This document shows, one piece after another, positions 1 through 8,106 of a stretch of DNA of 42,605 bases (the stretch's first letter is position 1; every line of letters begins with the position of its first letter). A program made the position numbers and the translations under genes. This DNA is from Verrucomicrobiota bacterium (GTDB lineage Bacteria; Verrucomicrobiota; Verrucomicrobiia; Limisphaerales; JAHDYP01). The stretch covers positions 1-42,605 of the forward strand of contig JAHDYP010000046.1 of assembly GCA_023383055.1 (NCBI GenBank), read 5' to 3'. The notes beneath the pieces were generated by a model that was not told the DNA's origin, ran no database searches, and worked only from the letters and a program-made list of their open reading frames with translations.

Positions 1-110
1 CTCTCCGGCCCTCTCCCATCCGATGGGAGAGGGTGCCCGTCAGGGCGGGTGAGGGCTCTCCGGCCCTCTCCCATCCGATGGGAGAGGGTGCCCGTCAGGG
101 CGGGTGAGGG
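1..110. repeat. Tandem REP-like palindromic repeat, two 55-base copies
   Basis: Two identical head-to-tail 55-base units occupy 1-55 and 56-110. Each carries a perfect inverted repeat, CCCTCTCCCAT and ATGGGAGAGGG, around a 3-base loop (9-33 and 64-88), followed by a G-rich tail ending GGGTGAGGG. Either strand would fold into strong hairpins. The array may continue to the left of the window. Position 111-224, up to the end of the next gene, shows nothing recognisable. The structure resembles bacterial REP elements in intergenic DNA; no transposase is adjacent. Confidence 0.85.
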
Positions 111-224
111 TTTTGTGGAGATGACCTACGCAATCACTCATGTCGCCGTGTATAAACATTGGGAACTGGAATCAAGTTTCAACCTGACTTCATCTGGCCG
201 TGGGTCCCGCCGCGCGCCGGAGCG

Positions 225-968
225 TCACCCGCCAATGGGCGGGAAATGGATGTCCGGATGTTTCGCCGTCAGCCAAAGCCAGGGCGCCAAAACCGCCACC
301 AGCGGCACGAACAGAAACGGCAGAAACACCGCAACCGGGTAACTCCACCAGCGGGGCGGACGCGCCGGCCGATACTGCGGTGGCCAATGCGCCGGCAGCC
401 AGACCATCAACCCGTAAACGAAGATCCAAAACGCGAAATTGGCCAGGTTCTGTGGGCCAAAAGTCAGCGTCTCGGCCAGTGTGCCGGTGATGCCGAAGAG
501 GAGAAACACGGCGAAAGGTGAGAATCGCCACCAACGGAGCAGCAGTGCCCAACCGATGAACATCGGCACAAACACCACCACGCTGTGATAGAGCACGACA
601 TCGAGGTAATTCGCCGAAGCGGTGATATACGCTTCGCCAACCGCGACTCCGAACAGCGGCGCGCTGTTGGTCAACGTGGTCGTGATCGCTTCCTCGAGCA
701 GCGCGAGCAAGGTGCAGCCCAAGACGAACTTGAGTCCCCAGGGGATGGGCACTCGTGCCGCCAACTGGTTCAGGCGCTCCCGCCAATACAGCATGCTCAG
801 TCCGCATACGGCAACCCACAGCAAGAGCAACCCCCAACCCATGCCCAGCACCGCGCGGTGAACCGGATTATTCCAGACACCAATCGTGACCAGACCAGTC
901 ACCAGGATCTGCCAGGCCCCGAGAACACCAACAGCGATCACACGCGGATTCCACCGAATACGCCTCAT
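225..968 (-). CDS. Hypothetical multi-pass membrane protein
   Basis: The predicted product is about 247 residues and strongly hydrophobic, with roughly six to seven membrane segments separated by short Arg-rich loops. I do not recognise the family. A segment around residues 90-105 (ALLEEAITTTLTNSAP) has a Glu pair in a membrane context, faintly like CPBP-type intramembrane proteases, but the second conserved CPBP motif is not visible, so I do not assign that function. The open frame extends upstream to a TTG at 1037. ATGs at 977 and 968 are more plausible, and 968 is chosen because it puts the first membrane segment near the N-terminus. It is divergent from chrA across about 150 bases. A short CCCGCC/GGCGGG hairpin (228-243) lies inside the last codons. 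Confidence 0.7.
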   Translation of the reverse strand: MRRIRWNPRVIAVGVLGAWQILVTGLVTIGVWNNPVHRAVLGMGWGLLLLWVAVCGLSMLYWRERLNQLAARVPIPWGLKFVLGCTLLALLEEAITTTLTNSAPLFGVAVGEAYITASANYLDVVLYHSVVVFVPMFIGWALLLRWWRFSPFAVFLLFGITGTLAETLTFGPQNLANFAFWIFVYGLMVWLPAHWPPQYRPARPPRWWSYPVAVFLPFLFVPLVAVLAPWLWLTAKHPDIHFPPIGG

Positions 969-1119
969 GCAGATCATACTGATGAGACTCCGGGCTGGTG
1001 CAAGCCGGCAGAATCTCCCATCAGCAGATATCCTCAAGCGTCAGCGTCAATTGCGCCTTCGACCGGCTTGACAGTCGTTCCGTCGCCCCTCAGAGATACG
1101 CGACAGCGAGCAACCGCCC

Positions 1120-2325
1120 ATGGACCAGTCGCATTCACCGGAATCCGCGAATCAAACGATCAACCCCGCGTCGAACCGCCCGGCCGAGCTCGCGGCGCTG
1201 GCAAAGTTGTTCTTGAAACTGGGCACGATCGGCTTTGGCGGACCCGCAGCCCATATCGCCTTGTTCGAAGACGAAGTCGTAAGACGCCGTCGCTGGCTGA
1301 CGCGCGACGAATTCCTGGATCTGCTCGGGGCGGTCAATCTCATCCCGGGACCGAATTCGACCGAGATGGCGATTCACATTGGGCATCGGCGCGCAGGATG
1401 GCCGGGGCTGTTGGTGGCGGGCACCTGTTTCATACTGCCGGCGACCTTGATCGTGGCCGCGATCGCCTGGTCTTATGTCCGGTTTGGTGCGTTGCCGCAA
1501 GTGGAAGGCCTGTTTTACGGGGTGAAACCGGTCATCATCGCGGTGGTGCTGCAGGCCTTGTGGGGGCTGGGCCGGAGCGCGCTCAAATCCACATCGCTGG
1601 TGTGGCTCGCCCTGGCCGCCGCGGCGTTGAGCTTTGCGGGAGTGAACGAACTCCTGGTTCTCTTCGGTTCGGGGCTATGGGTTGCCCTTGGTCGAGTCGC
1701 AAATAGACCCCCGGCCGCTGGCGGCCCGGTGTCATTACCCGGGCTCGGGTTTGCGCTGCCGCTGGCGGTCACGACCGGTGGTGTGGCGGTCGCGAAATTA
1801 TCGTTTGGGCTATGGCCGATGTTCCTTTTCTTTTTGAAGGTGGGGTCCGTGTTGTTTGGGAGCGGGTATGTGTTGCTGGCGTTTCTGCGAGCGGATCTGG
1901 TGGAACGCTGGCAGTGGCTTTCTGAAGCCCAGCTCCTGGATGCCATCGCCATCGGTCAGTTCACACCCGGGCCGCTGTTCACCACGGCCACGTTCATTGG
2001 CTATTTACTTGGTGGTGCGCCGGGCGCCATTGTGGCCACGATTGGAATCTTTCTCCCTGCATTTGTGTTTGTGGCCATCAGCGGTCCACTGATCCCGCGG
2101 CTTCGCAGGTCGCCGGTGGCCGGGGCGGTGCTGGATGGGGTGAACGTAGGTTCGCTGGCGTTGATGGCGGTGGTCACGTTGCACCTGGGAGTGGCGGCGT
2201 TGGTGGATTGGCCAACCATCGGACTGGCGGTTGCCGCGGCGATCCTGCTGATTCATTTCCGCATCAATTCGGCCTGGCTGGTCCTTGGCGGCGCGGTGGC
2301 GGGCACGTTGATCCAGGGGTTCTGA
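1120..2325 (+). CDS. chrA: Chromate transporter, CHR family (ChrA)
   Basis: The 401-residue product is a long-chain CHR-family transporter: two homologous membrane halves, each beginning with a family signature. The first half carries FLKLGTIGFGGPAAHI (about residues 31-46) and NLIPGPNSTEMA (about 75-86). The second carries FLKVGSVLFGSGY and IGQFTPGPLFTTATF. Characterised members export chromate; some act on sulfate or other anions, so the substrate is inferred. Length matches full two-domain ChrA. The ATG at 1120 is the first in frame and no Shine-Dalgarno is evident. A TTGACA hexamer at 1068-1073 is a possible -35 element, but no convincing -10 follows at normal spacing. The gene stands alone, divergent from the membrane protein at 225-968, and is followed by more than 500 bases without an evident gene. 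Confidence 0.93.
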   Translation: MDQSHSPESANQTINPASNRPAELAALAKLFLKLGTIGFGGPAAHIALFEDEVVRRRRWLTRDEFLDLLGAVNLIPGPNSTEMAIHIGHRRAGWPGLLVAGTCFILPATLIVAAIAWSYVRFGALPQVEGLFYGVKPVIIAVVLQALWGLGRSALKSTSLVWLALAAAALSFAGVNELLVLFGSGLWVALGRVANRPPAAGGPVSLPGLGFALPLAVTTGGVAVAKLSFGLWPMFLFFLKVGSVLFGSGYVLLAFLRADLVERWQWLSEAQLLDAIAIGQFTPGPLFTTATFIGYLLGGAPGAIVATIGIFLPAFVFVAISGPLIPRLRRSPVAGAVLDGVNVGSLALMAVVTLHLGVAALVDWPTIGLAVAAAILLIHFRINSAWLVLGGAVAGTLIQGF

Positions 2326-2887
2326 GCCGGCGACAGGGCATGCAAGTTCCAGCATCTCTTATTTTGTCGCGCGGGAGGGTGAGGAAGCACCTTGAAGCCG
2401 CCATCGGACCGCGGCTGTGTCGCAGACCAGCCGCAGCAACGTCCGCCCGTTCCGAGCGGTTCAGGGTTTTCGGGAGCCACGGAGCGCACGAACTCACCCT
2501 CCCGCAGAGGAATTCGTTGGATGCCTATTGAGAATTGCTGTGGAGGTTCTGGTTGCCGAACCGGACAATCGGCGTAATTGTCAATACTGCGAACTCACGC
2601 CATCCTATGAAAACCGATTTCCCGAGGTCACACGCGCTTTCTTGAACCGCGCGGCCGGTCCTCCACCCGGTAGGGACGCTGCTCCCGCGGGTCCCTGACA
2701 TTCGCTGAAGAACTGGTGAGATGGGTGCATCTGAACGCTTGGCATTACGAAGCGATCCGCTACCTTGTTTTACCATGAGCAAAGTCAAGAGCACCACCAG
2801 GAGATCAGCTAATGCCTCACCACGTCACTATTTAGTGGACAGCCGAAACCACTGTTGGTTTCGTCACACGTGTCCCTGAATATCGCT
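2326..2887. other. Intergenic region between chrA and korA with long inverted repeat
   Basis: No convincing gene is present in this 560-base gap. It contains a long-range inverted repeat (2371-2383 against 2493-2505) enclosing a local hairpin, listed separately. Near its right end, a 7-codon open frame (ATG 2812, stop 2833-2835, peptide MPHHVTI) has a well-placed AGGAG at 2799-2803, and a 34-codon frame starts at ATG 2775. Either could be a leader peptide ahead of korA, but neither has independent support. An in-frame TTG at 2855 is an alternative but less likely korA start. Confidence 0.5.
2371..2505. repeat. Inverted-repeat-bounded element with internal hairpin
   Basis: GCGGGAGGGTGAG at 2371-2383 is matched by its exact reverse complement at 2493-2505, 13 of 13 bases. 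Between them, GCGGCTG (2411-2417) and CAGCCGC (2428-2434) form a second, local stem with a 10-base loop. The 135-base segment could therefore fold into a long-stem structure with a branch. It lies 46 bases after the chrA stop. It may be a small non-autonomous repeat element, a structured RNA or a composite terminator; the sequence alone does not decide between these. Confidence 0.55.
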
Positions 2888-4744
2888 ATGGCCTCCTCTT
2901 CCCAATCCGGCAAACAGCTCCAGGAAATCCACCAGGCGACGGTACGATTCGCCGGGGACTCCGGCGACGGCATGCAATTGGTCGGCAGCCAGTTTGCCGA
3001 TCTTTCCTCCCTGATGGGCAACGCCATCCGCACCGAACCCGATTTTCCGTCCGAGATCCGGGCGCCCGCGGGCTCCCTCGCCGGGGTGAGCGGATATCAA
3101 TTGCATTTCGCGGATGAGGAGGTGACGACTCCCGGAGACGAGCCTTACGTGCTGGTGGCGATGAACCCGGCGGCGCTGAAGGTGAACCTGCCCGAGGTGC
3201 AAACCGGCGGGGTTTTGATCGTCAACCAGGACGAGTTCAATGCAGCCAACCTGGCCAAAGCACGCTACCCGACCAACCCGCTCGAGGATGGGTCGCTGGC
3301 CGGTTACCGGGTCGTGCCCGTGCCGATGACGCGCTTGAACGACGAAGCCACGCGCGTGGCGGAGCTCTCGAGTCGCGAGCGGGCGCGGTGCAAGAATTTT
3401 TTCGCGTTGGGGGTGGTGCTTTGGCTGTATGACCGGCCGCTGCAGCCGTTGCTGGAGTGGATGATGAAAAAGTTTCGGAAGACCAGGGACGTGATGGCGG
3501 CCAACGGCGCCGCGTTGCGTGCCGGCTACAATTTTGCCAATACCACGGAGCTGTTCCGCGTTCATTATCATGTGGCTCCCGCGAAACTCCCAAAAGGCCG
3601 CTACCGTCGTGTCAACGGCAACGAAGCCATGGCGCTCGGCCTGATCGCCGCGACCCACCGGGCCGGCCGCACCCTGCTCTACGCGAGCTATCCCATCACC
3701 CCGGCCAGCGAAATCCTCCACGAACTGTCACGCCACAAGGAATTCGATGTCCGAACCCTGCAGTGCGAGGACGAGATCGCGGCCTGCTGCGCCGCCATCG
3801 GCGGGTCGTTCGCCGGCGCCATTGGCGTCACCGGAACCAGCGGCCCCGGTTTGGCTCTCAAGACGGAGGCGATGGGCCTGGCGGTGATGACCGAATTGCC
3901 GTTGGTGATCATCAATGTCCAGCGGGCGGGCCCAAGCACGGGGATGCCGACCAAGACCGAGCAGGCCGACTTGCTCATGGCGCTCTACGGACGGCACGGT
4001 GAATCGCCACTGGCGGTGCTGGCGGCCTCGTCGCCGGCCGATTGTTTCCCGGTCGCTTTCGAGGCGGTGCGACTGGCCACGAAGTATATGACCCCGGTGC
4101 TGGTGCTTTCGGACAGTTTCCTGGCCAACAGCGCCGAAGCGATGGCCTTGCCCAAACCGAAGGATTTGCCTGATCTGAGCATCCCCTCGCCAACCCAGGC
4201 GACCCCGGACTTCGCGCCCTACCGTCGCGATCCCAACACCCTGGCGCGACCGTGGGCCATCCCCGGCACCGCCGGACTCGAACACCGCATCGGCGGGCTC
4301 GAGAAACAGGACGGGAGCGGCCTCGTCACTTACGATGCGGACAATCATCGCAAGATGGTGGAACTGCGCGCCCGCAAGATCGATGGCATCGCCCGGGATA
4401 TTCCGCCCGCGCGGGTGGACGGCGAGGCGCGGGGTGATCTCCTGCTGGTGAGTTGGGGCAGCACCTACGGCGCAATCACCGCCGCGGTGAAATCGGCACG
4501 CGCCGAAGGCCACTCGGTCTCGCATCTGCACCTGCGGCATCTGCATCCGCTGCCGGCCAATGTGGGCGAGGTTTTGCGCGGGTTCCGCCAGGTGCTGGTG
4601 CCCGAGAACAACCTGGGCCAGCTCTGCCTGGTGCTGCGCAGCCGGTTTCTGGTGGATGCAAAACCGCTGCCGAAAGTCGAAGGCCGTCCGTTCTTGATCC
4701 GCGAAATCCGCAACGCCATTGAACAGGAGTTGAGACATGCCTAG
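2888..4744 (+). CDS. korA: 2-oxoacid:ferredoxin oxidoreductase, fused gamma-alpha subunit (KorA type)
   Basis: This 618-residue subunit pairs with the beta subunit downstream to decarboxylate a 2-oxoacid (most likely 2-oxoglutarate) to its acyl-CoA with reduction of ferredoxin. The N-terminal gamma-type domain (about residues 15-200) begins VRFAGDSGDGMQLVGS. The alpha-type pyrimidine-binding domain follows, with SYPITPASEI near residue 268, then EDEIAACCAAIGGSFAGA and the GTSGPG loop. A C-terminal domain II with SWGSTYGAI completes it. This gamma-alpha fusion is the usual KorA arrangement. The longest frame begins at TTG 2855; ATG 2888 is preferred because it places the gamma domain immediately after a short tail. 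The stop overlaps the korB start by 8 bases, so the two are translationally coupled. No ferredoxin-like delta subunit gene is adjacent. Substrate choice is inferred from overall architecture. Confidence 0.93.
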   Translation: MASSSQSGKQLQEIHQATVRFAGDSGDGMQLVGSQFADLSSLMGNAIRTEPDFPSEIRAPAGSLAGVSGYQLHFADEEVTTPGDEPYVLVAMNPAALKVNLPEVQTGGVLIVNQDEFNAANLAKARYPTNPLEDGSLAGYRVVPVPMTRLNDEATRVAELSSRERARCKNFFALGVVLWLYDRPLQPLLEWMMKKFRKTRDVMAANGAALRAGYNFANTTELFRVHYHVAPAKLPKGRYRRVNGNEAMALGLIAATHRAGRTLLYASYPITPASEILHELSRHKEFDVRTLQCEDEIAACCAAIGGSFAGAIGVTGTSGPGLALKTEAMGLAVMTELPLVIINVQRAGPSTGMPTKTEQADLLMALYGRHGESPLAVLAASSPADCFPVAFEAVRLATKYMTPVLVLSDSFLANSAEAMALPKPKDLPDLSIPSPTQATPDFAPYRRDPNTLARPWAIPGTAGLEHRIGGLEKQDGSGLVTYDADNHRKMVELRARKIDGIARDIPPARVDGEARGDLLLVSWGSTYGAITAAVKSARAEGHSVSHLHLRHLHPLPANVGEVLRGFRQVLVPENNLGQLCLVLRSRFLVDAKPLPKVEGRPFLIREIRNAIEQELRHA

Positions 4745-5807
4745 CCCCACTTTACCCGTGATGCCGCAGCCCGCTGGCAAACCGCTGGACCTGGATTGTC
4801 TGCGCACGCTCACCCGCAAAGACTTCCAGACCGACCAGGAGGTCCGTTGGTGTCCGGGTTGCGGCGACTACGCCATTCTGGCGACGGTGCAGAAGGTCCT
4901 CGCCGGCCTGGGCATTCCGCGTCATCAATTTGTGTTCGTGTCCGGCATCGGGTGCTCGTCACGTTTCCCCTATTACATGAACACCTACGGATTCCACGGC
5001 ATCCACGGCCGTGCTCCGGCGATCGCGATGGGCGTCAAATGCGCCAACCCCGATCTATCGGTGTGGGTGGTCACCGGCGACGGCGACGGCCTGTCCATCG
5101 GCACCAACCATCTCATCCACGCCATCCGTCGCAACCTCGATATCAATATCCTCCTCTTCAATAACCGGATCTACGGCCTCACCAAGGGCCAGTATTCGCC
5201 CACGTCCGAGTTCGGCAAGAAAACCAAGTCCAGCCCGCTGGGTACGATCGAACGTCCCATCTGGCCGGTGCGCACCGCGCTGGCGGCGCAGGCGACGTTT
5301 GTGGCGCGGACACTCTACAGCGATCCGGCGCACCTGACGCGGACGCTCGAGGCGGCGGCGCGGCATCGCGGGACTTCCTTCATCGAGATCCTCCAAAACT
5401 GCAAAGTCTTCAATGAAGGCGCCTTCGAGGACATCGTCGACCGTTCCCAGGCGGACGAGCTCCGGATTAACCTCGAACACGGCAAACCGGTCCGGTTCGG
5501 GCCCAACGGCCGGCTGGGGCTGACTCTGCGCAACCTGGAGCCCAGCATCGTGAACCTCGAATCCACGGACCTGGCCGCGGACGCCATTCTCACCCACAAC
5601 GCGGAAGCTGATTCTCCCGCCCTGGCGGAGCTGTTGGCGGCGCTGAACCCGCCGGCTTTTCCCATGGCATTCGGCGTTTTCCGCCAGGTCTCCCGCCCGG
5701 TCTACGAAGAACTGTTGATGGAGCAGGTCAACGAAGCCACCCGAAAACGCGGTCCGGGCGATCTCGCGCGCCTGTTCAAATCCGGCACCACCTGGCAAGT
5801 CGAGTGA
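4737..5807 (+). CDS. korB: 2-oxoacid:ferredoxin oxidoreductase, beta subunit (KorB type)
   Basis: This 356-residue thiamine-diphosphate and Fe-S subunit is the catalytic partner of KorA. It carries the cluster-associated motif CPGCG at residues 39-43 and a Cys in SGIGCSSRFPYY. The TPP-binding signature GDGDGLSIG starts near residue 118 and ends with LLFNNRIYGLTKGQ about 30 residues later. The extended C-terminal part of about 100 residues is normal for KorB-type proteins. The ATG at 4737 has a good CAGGAG ribosome-binding sequence inside the end of korA and overlaps that gene by 8 bases. It is followed after 6 bases by a sensor kinase, so the oxidoreductase and a two-component pair probably share a transcript. 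Confidence 0.94.
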   Translation: MPSPTLPVMPQPAGKPLDLDCLRTLTRKDFQTDQEVRWCPGCGDYAILATVQKVLAGLGIPRHQFVFVSGIGCSSRFPYYMNTYGFHGIHGRAPAIAMGVKCANPDLSVWVVTGDGDGLSIGTNHLIHAIRRNLDINILLFNNRIYGLTKGQYSPTSEFGKKTKSSPLGTIERPIWPVRTALAAQATFVARTLYSDPAHLTRTLEAAARHRGTSFIEILQNCKVFNEGAFEDIVDRSQADELRINLEHGKPVRFGPNGRLGLTLRNLEPSIVNLESTDLAADAILTHNAEADSPALAELLAALNPPAFPMAFGVFRQVSRPVYEELLMEQVNEATRKRGPGDLARLFKSGTTWQVE

Positions 5808-5813
5808 CCGATC

Positions 5814-7286
5814 ATGCCGGCGATTCCAGCATCGAACGGCCCCACGCCGTTCACTTATCAGTTGCCCCGGATCGAAACCGGTGCCGATCCCGGGCAAACC
5901 GCGGCGGCCGAATCGCGCAACTGGAACGAACCGCTCCTGCGCGAAAACGCCATCTGGTTCTGCCAGCTCCGCTGGCTCGTGGTGGCTGTGCTCGCCGCGG
6001 TGGGTGTGGCCGGCTTCTTCCCCCAGGCCCTCGGGGCGGTGGGTCTGGTCATCCCGCCTCATTGGCCGCTCGGCACCGCCGCCTTGTTGGCCCTCCTGAA
6101 CGCCGGTTACCGGCTTCTTGCCCGCGCCAGTGAACGCGCGGGCGTTCCCTCGATGCGCTGGCTGCTCTGGACCCAAATCGTCTGCGACCTCGTCATTTTG
6201 ACCGCGGTCATTCGGTGGGTGGACCATGATCTGCCCGCGGCGCCCTTCATGTATCTCTTTCACCTCATCCTGGCGTGCATGGTCTTCGCTCCCGGGGAGA
6301 GCCTGATGGTCGCCGTTCTGGCCGCGGGCTGCTACCTGGTCCGGCTGGCGCTTGAACCCGCCGGCCTCGCCGCCCCGGCTTCCATCCTCTCGGCTGGCCC
6401 GATGTCGGCGGGCGCCGAAGCGCGGCGGCTTTCGCCAACCCTCTTCGTCGCGCCGATGCTCCTGATCTGGGCGGTGATCTGGTATCTAGTGTCGCGCTTG
6501 GCCGAGGTGGTGCGGCGGCGCGACCATGAATTGGCGGTCACCAACCGACGCCTCGAAGCGAGCGGCGAAGAACGCGCCCGGCACATGCTCCAAACCACCC
6601 ACCAGTTGAAGGCCCCATTCGCCGCGATCCATGCCCAGGCGCAACTGCTGCTGGGCGGTTATTGCGGCACCTTGCCCGTCGCGGCCCACACCGTAGTGGA
6701 AAAAATCTCGGCCCGTTGCCTCGCCCTCTCCCGGCAAATCCAGGAAATGCTGCAACTGGCCAACCTGCGCTCGCAGGGACAGACCACGCCGCCTCGACGC
6801 GAGTTGGACCTGAGCCATGCCCTGCGCGAGGTGATTGCCCGGGTGGAACCGACCGCGCGGCAACGCGGCATCCGGATCGAGCAAGCTCTCAATCCGGTCA
6901 TGCTCCGGGCCGTTCCCGACCATCTGACCATGCTGCTCGACAACCTGGTGGTAAACGCGGTCAGCTACTCCCACGATCAGGATGTTGTCCAGGTGACTTG
7001 CCGGCCGGTACCCCCGGCCACCGCCGAGGTCATCGTCCGCGATCACGGCATCGGCATCCCCGGGGATAAACTGCCGCGCATCTTCGAGGACTACTACCGC
7101 ACCGAGGAAGCCGTCCGCCACAATCTCTCCTCCACCGGCCTCGGCCTGGCCGTGGTCCGCCAGGCGGCCCATGAACTGCAGGCAACCATCCAGGTCGAAA
7201 GCGCCCCCGGCTGGGGGACCCGCTTTACCGTGCGACTGCCCGATCATCCGGACACTCTCACCCCGCGCCAACCTCAACCCCACTGA
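5814..7286 (+). CDS. Membrane-bound sensor histidine kinase
   Basis: The 490-residue product has an N-terminal membrane region (about residues 50-225, five or six hydrophobic segments) without an obvious periplasmic sensor domain, which suggests sensing within or at the membrane. A short linker helix follows, then a dimerisation/phosphoacceptor box with HQLKAPFAAI, where His263 is the likely phosphorylated residue. The ATPase domain has the N box (DNLVVNAVSYS), G1 box (RDHGIGIPGDKLPRIFEDYYR region) and G2 box (STGLGLAVVRQA). The order and length are those of a HisKA/HATPase_c kinase. It sits 6 bases after korB and 11 bases before a single-domain response regulator, so the three are probably co-expressed. 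The signal could be redox or energy related, but that is inference from position only. Confidence 0.9.
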   Translation: MPAIPASNGPTPFTYQLPRIETGADPGQTAAAESRNWNEPLLRENAIWFCQLRWLVVAVLAAVGVAGFFPQALGAVGLVIPPHWPLGTAALLALLNAGYRLLARASERAGVPSMRWLLWTQIVCDLVILTAVIRWVDHDLPAAPFMYLFHLILACMVFAPGESLMVAVLAAGCYLVRLALEPAGLAAPASILSAGPMSAGAEARRLSPTLFVAPMLLIWAVIWYLVSRLAEVVRRRDHELAVTNRRLEASGEERARHMLQTTHQLKAPFAAIHAQAQLLLGGYCGTLPVAAHTVVEKISARCLALSRQIQEMLQLANLRSQGQTTPPRRELDLSHALREVIARVEPTARQRGIRIEQALNPVMLRAVPDHLTMLLDNLVVNAVSYSHDQDVVQVTCRPVPPATAEVIVRDHGIGIPGDKLPRIFEDYYRTEEAVRHNLSSTGLGLAVVRQAAHELQATIQVESAPGWGTRFTVRLPDHPDTLTPRQPQPH

Positions 7287-7297
7287 AACTCCAGCTT

Positions 7298-7690
7298 ATG
7301 GCTTACCTATTAATCGTCGACGACGACCCGGACTTTGCCAGTTCCGTGGCAACGGTCTGCCAGGCCGATGGACATGAGACCGTCGTCAAACACACGCCCG
7401 CCGACGCCCTCGCCTCCGTCGCCGAACGCCGCCCGGACGGCATCCTGCTCGATGTCATGTTTCCCGAGGATCCCACCGCCGGGTTCCAGGTGGCGCGCGA
7501 AGTCCGCCGACAGTTCGGTGAAATCCCCATCCTCCTCCTGACCGCCGTGAACCAGGAGTTTCCACTCGGCTTCAGCCACAAGGACTACGATGCGAACTGG
7601 CTGCCGGTCGCGGATTTCGTGGAGAAGCCGGTCGACTTCGCGGTGCTCCGCGAGAAGGTGAAGCGGTTGCTCGGCGGGACCAGCGGTTAG
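7298..7690 (+). CDS. Single-domain response regulator (receiver only)
   Basis: The 130-residue protein is a CheY-like receiver domain with no output domain. It has the acidic pocket D8-D9-D10, the phosphoacceptor Asp52 in GILLDVMFPE, the switch Thr82 in LLLTAV and the conserved Lys110 in EKPVD. It starts 11 bases after the histidine kinase stop, so the kinase is its likely phosphodonor. Without a DNA-binding domain it must act by protein contact or as part of a phosphorelay. No target is encoded nearby. The gene ends the forward cluster that begins at korA; no classic terminator follows. Confidence 0.92.
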   Translation: MAYLLIVDDDPDFASSVATVCQADGHETVVKHTPADALASVAERRPDGILLDVMFPEDPTAGFQVAREVRRQFGEIPILLLTAVNQEFPLGFSHKDYDANWLPVADFVEKPVDFAVLREKVKRLLGGTSG

Positions 7691-7768
7691 CCGCCGCGAC
7701 TCCTGACCGATGACCCACCACGACTTTTCGAGTTATGAGTTGATACGTGGCGGCAGCTCGCCGGGATT

Positions 7769-7787
7769 GTTCACGAAATCCGTGAAC
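7769..7787. promoter_or_regulatory. Inverted repeat upstream of the HPr gene
   Basis: GTTCACG (7769-7775) and CGTGAAC (7781-7787) form a perfect 7-base inverted repeat around a 5-base centre, 31 bases upstream of the HPr ATG. It could be an operator, or the end signal of the upstream cluster, although no T-run follows. A related GTTCAC word recurs just after it, at 7799-7804. Confidence 0.4.
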
Positions 7788-7818
7788 GCTTTCGCTCGTT
7801 CACTTGTCTGAAGGGCTG

Positions 7819-8103
7819 ATGAAGCGCTCAAAGGTATTCGTGCCATGGGAGGAGGGTCTGCATGCCCGGCCGGCAACGGCTGTGGTGCGGCTCGCCCAGA
7901 GCTTACGATCCACCGTGATCCTGAAATGCAACGGAAAGATCGCGGATGCGCGCAGCATTCTCAGCATTCTGCTCCTGTGCGCTTCGATGGGAGCGGCCGT
8001 CGAACTGGAGGTTCGCGGCGAAGACGAAGAGCATGCCCTTGCCGCCGTCGAGTCGGTGTTTGTGAACCGGGATGGCGGCAGCGCGAACCGCCCATCCTCC
8101 TGA
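7819..8103 (+). CDS. ptsH: HPr-family phosphocarrier protein
   Basis: The 94-residue product is an HPr-like protein. With the ATG at 7819 as start, the active-site His in EEGLHARPA falls exactly at residue 15 and the regulatory Ser in ARSILS exactly at residue 46, the canonical positions. This strongly supports that start over the in-frame TTG at 7804. His15 accepts phosphate from EI-P; Ser46 followed by Ile is the site used by HPr kinase/phosphorylase, so the protein is probably regulatory as well as, or instead of, a sugar-transport carrier. No EI, EII or HPr kinase gene lies nearby. The start codon has AAGGG just upstream (7811-7815), rather close at 3 bases. The stop abuts a decayed glycogen phosphorylase fragment on the other strand. 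Confidence 0.9.
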   Translation: MKRSKVFVPWEEGLHARPATAVVRLAQSLRSTVILKCNGKIADARSILSILLLCASMGAAVELEVRGEDEEHALAAVESVFVNRDGGSANRPSS

Positions 8104-8106
8104 GGG

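Noticed and set aside
1..110. Possible CRISPR array
   Set aside because: The two repeat copies are directly adjacent with no spacer and each is itself a palindrome; no cas genes are present.
1068..1098. Sigma-70-like promoter before chrA (TTGACA)
   Set aside because: No acceptable -10 at 16-18 bases; mentioned only in the chrA entry.
585..1706. 373-codon forward frame overlapping the membrane protein gene and chrA
   Set aside because: It is out of frame with chrA and opposite the membrane protein; its sequence is Arg/Pro/Ser-rich and without motif.
3728..6263. Two long antisense frames opposite korA, korB and the histidine kinase
   Set aside because: They lie opposite genes with clear catalytic motifs and have Arg/Gln/Gly-rich composition without any recognisable domain.
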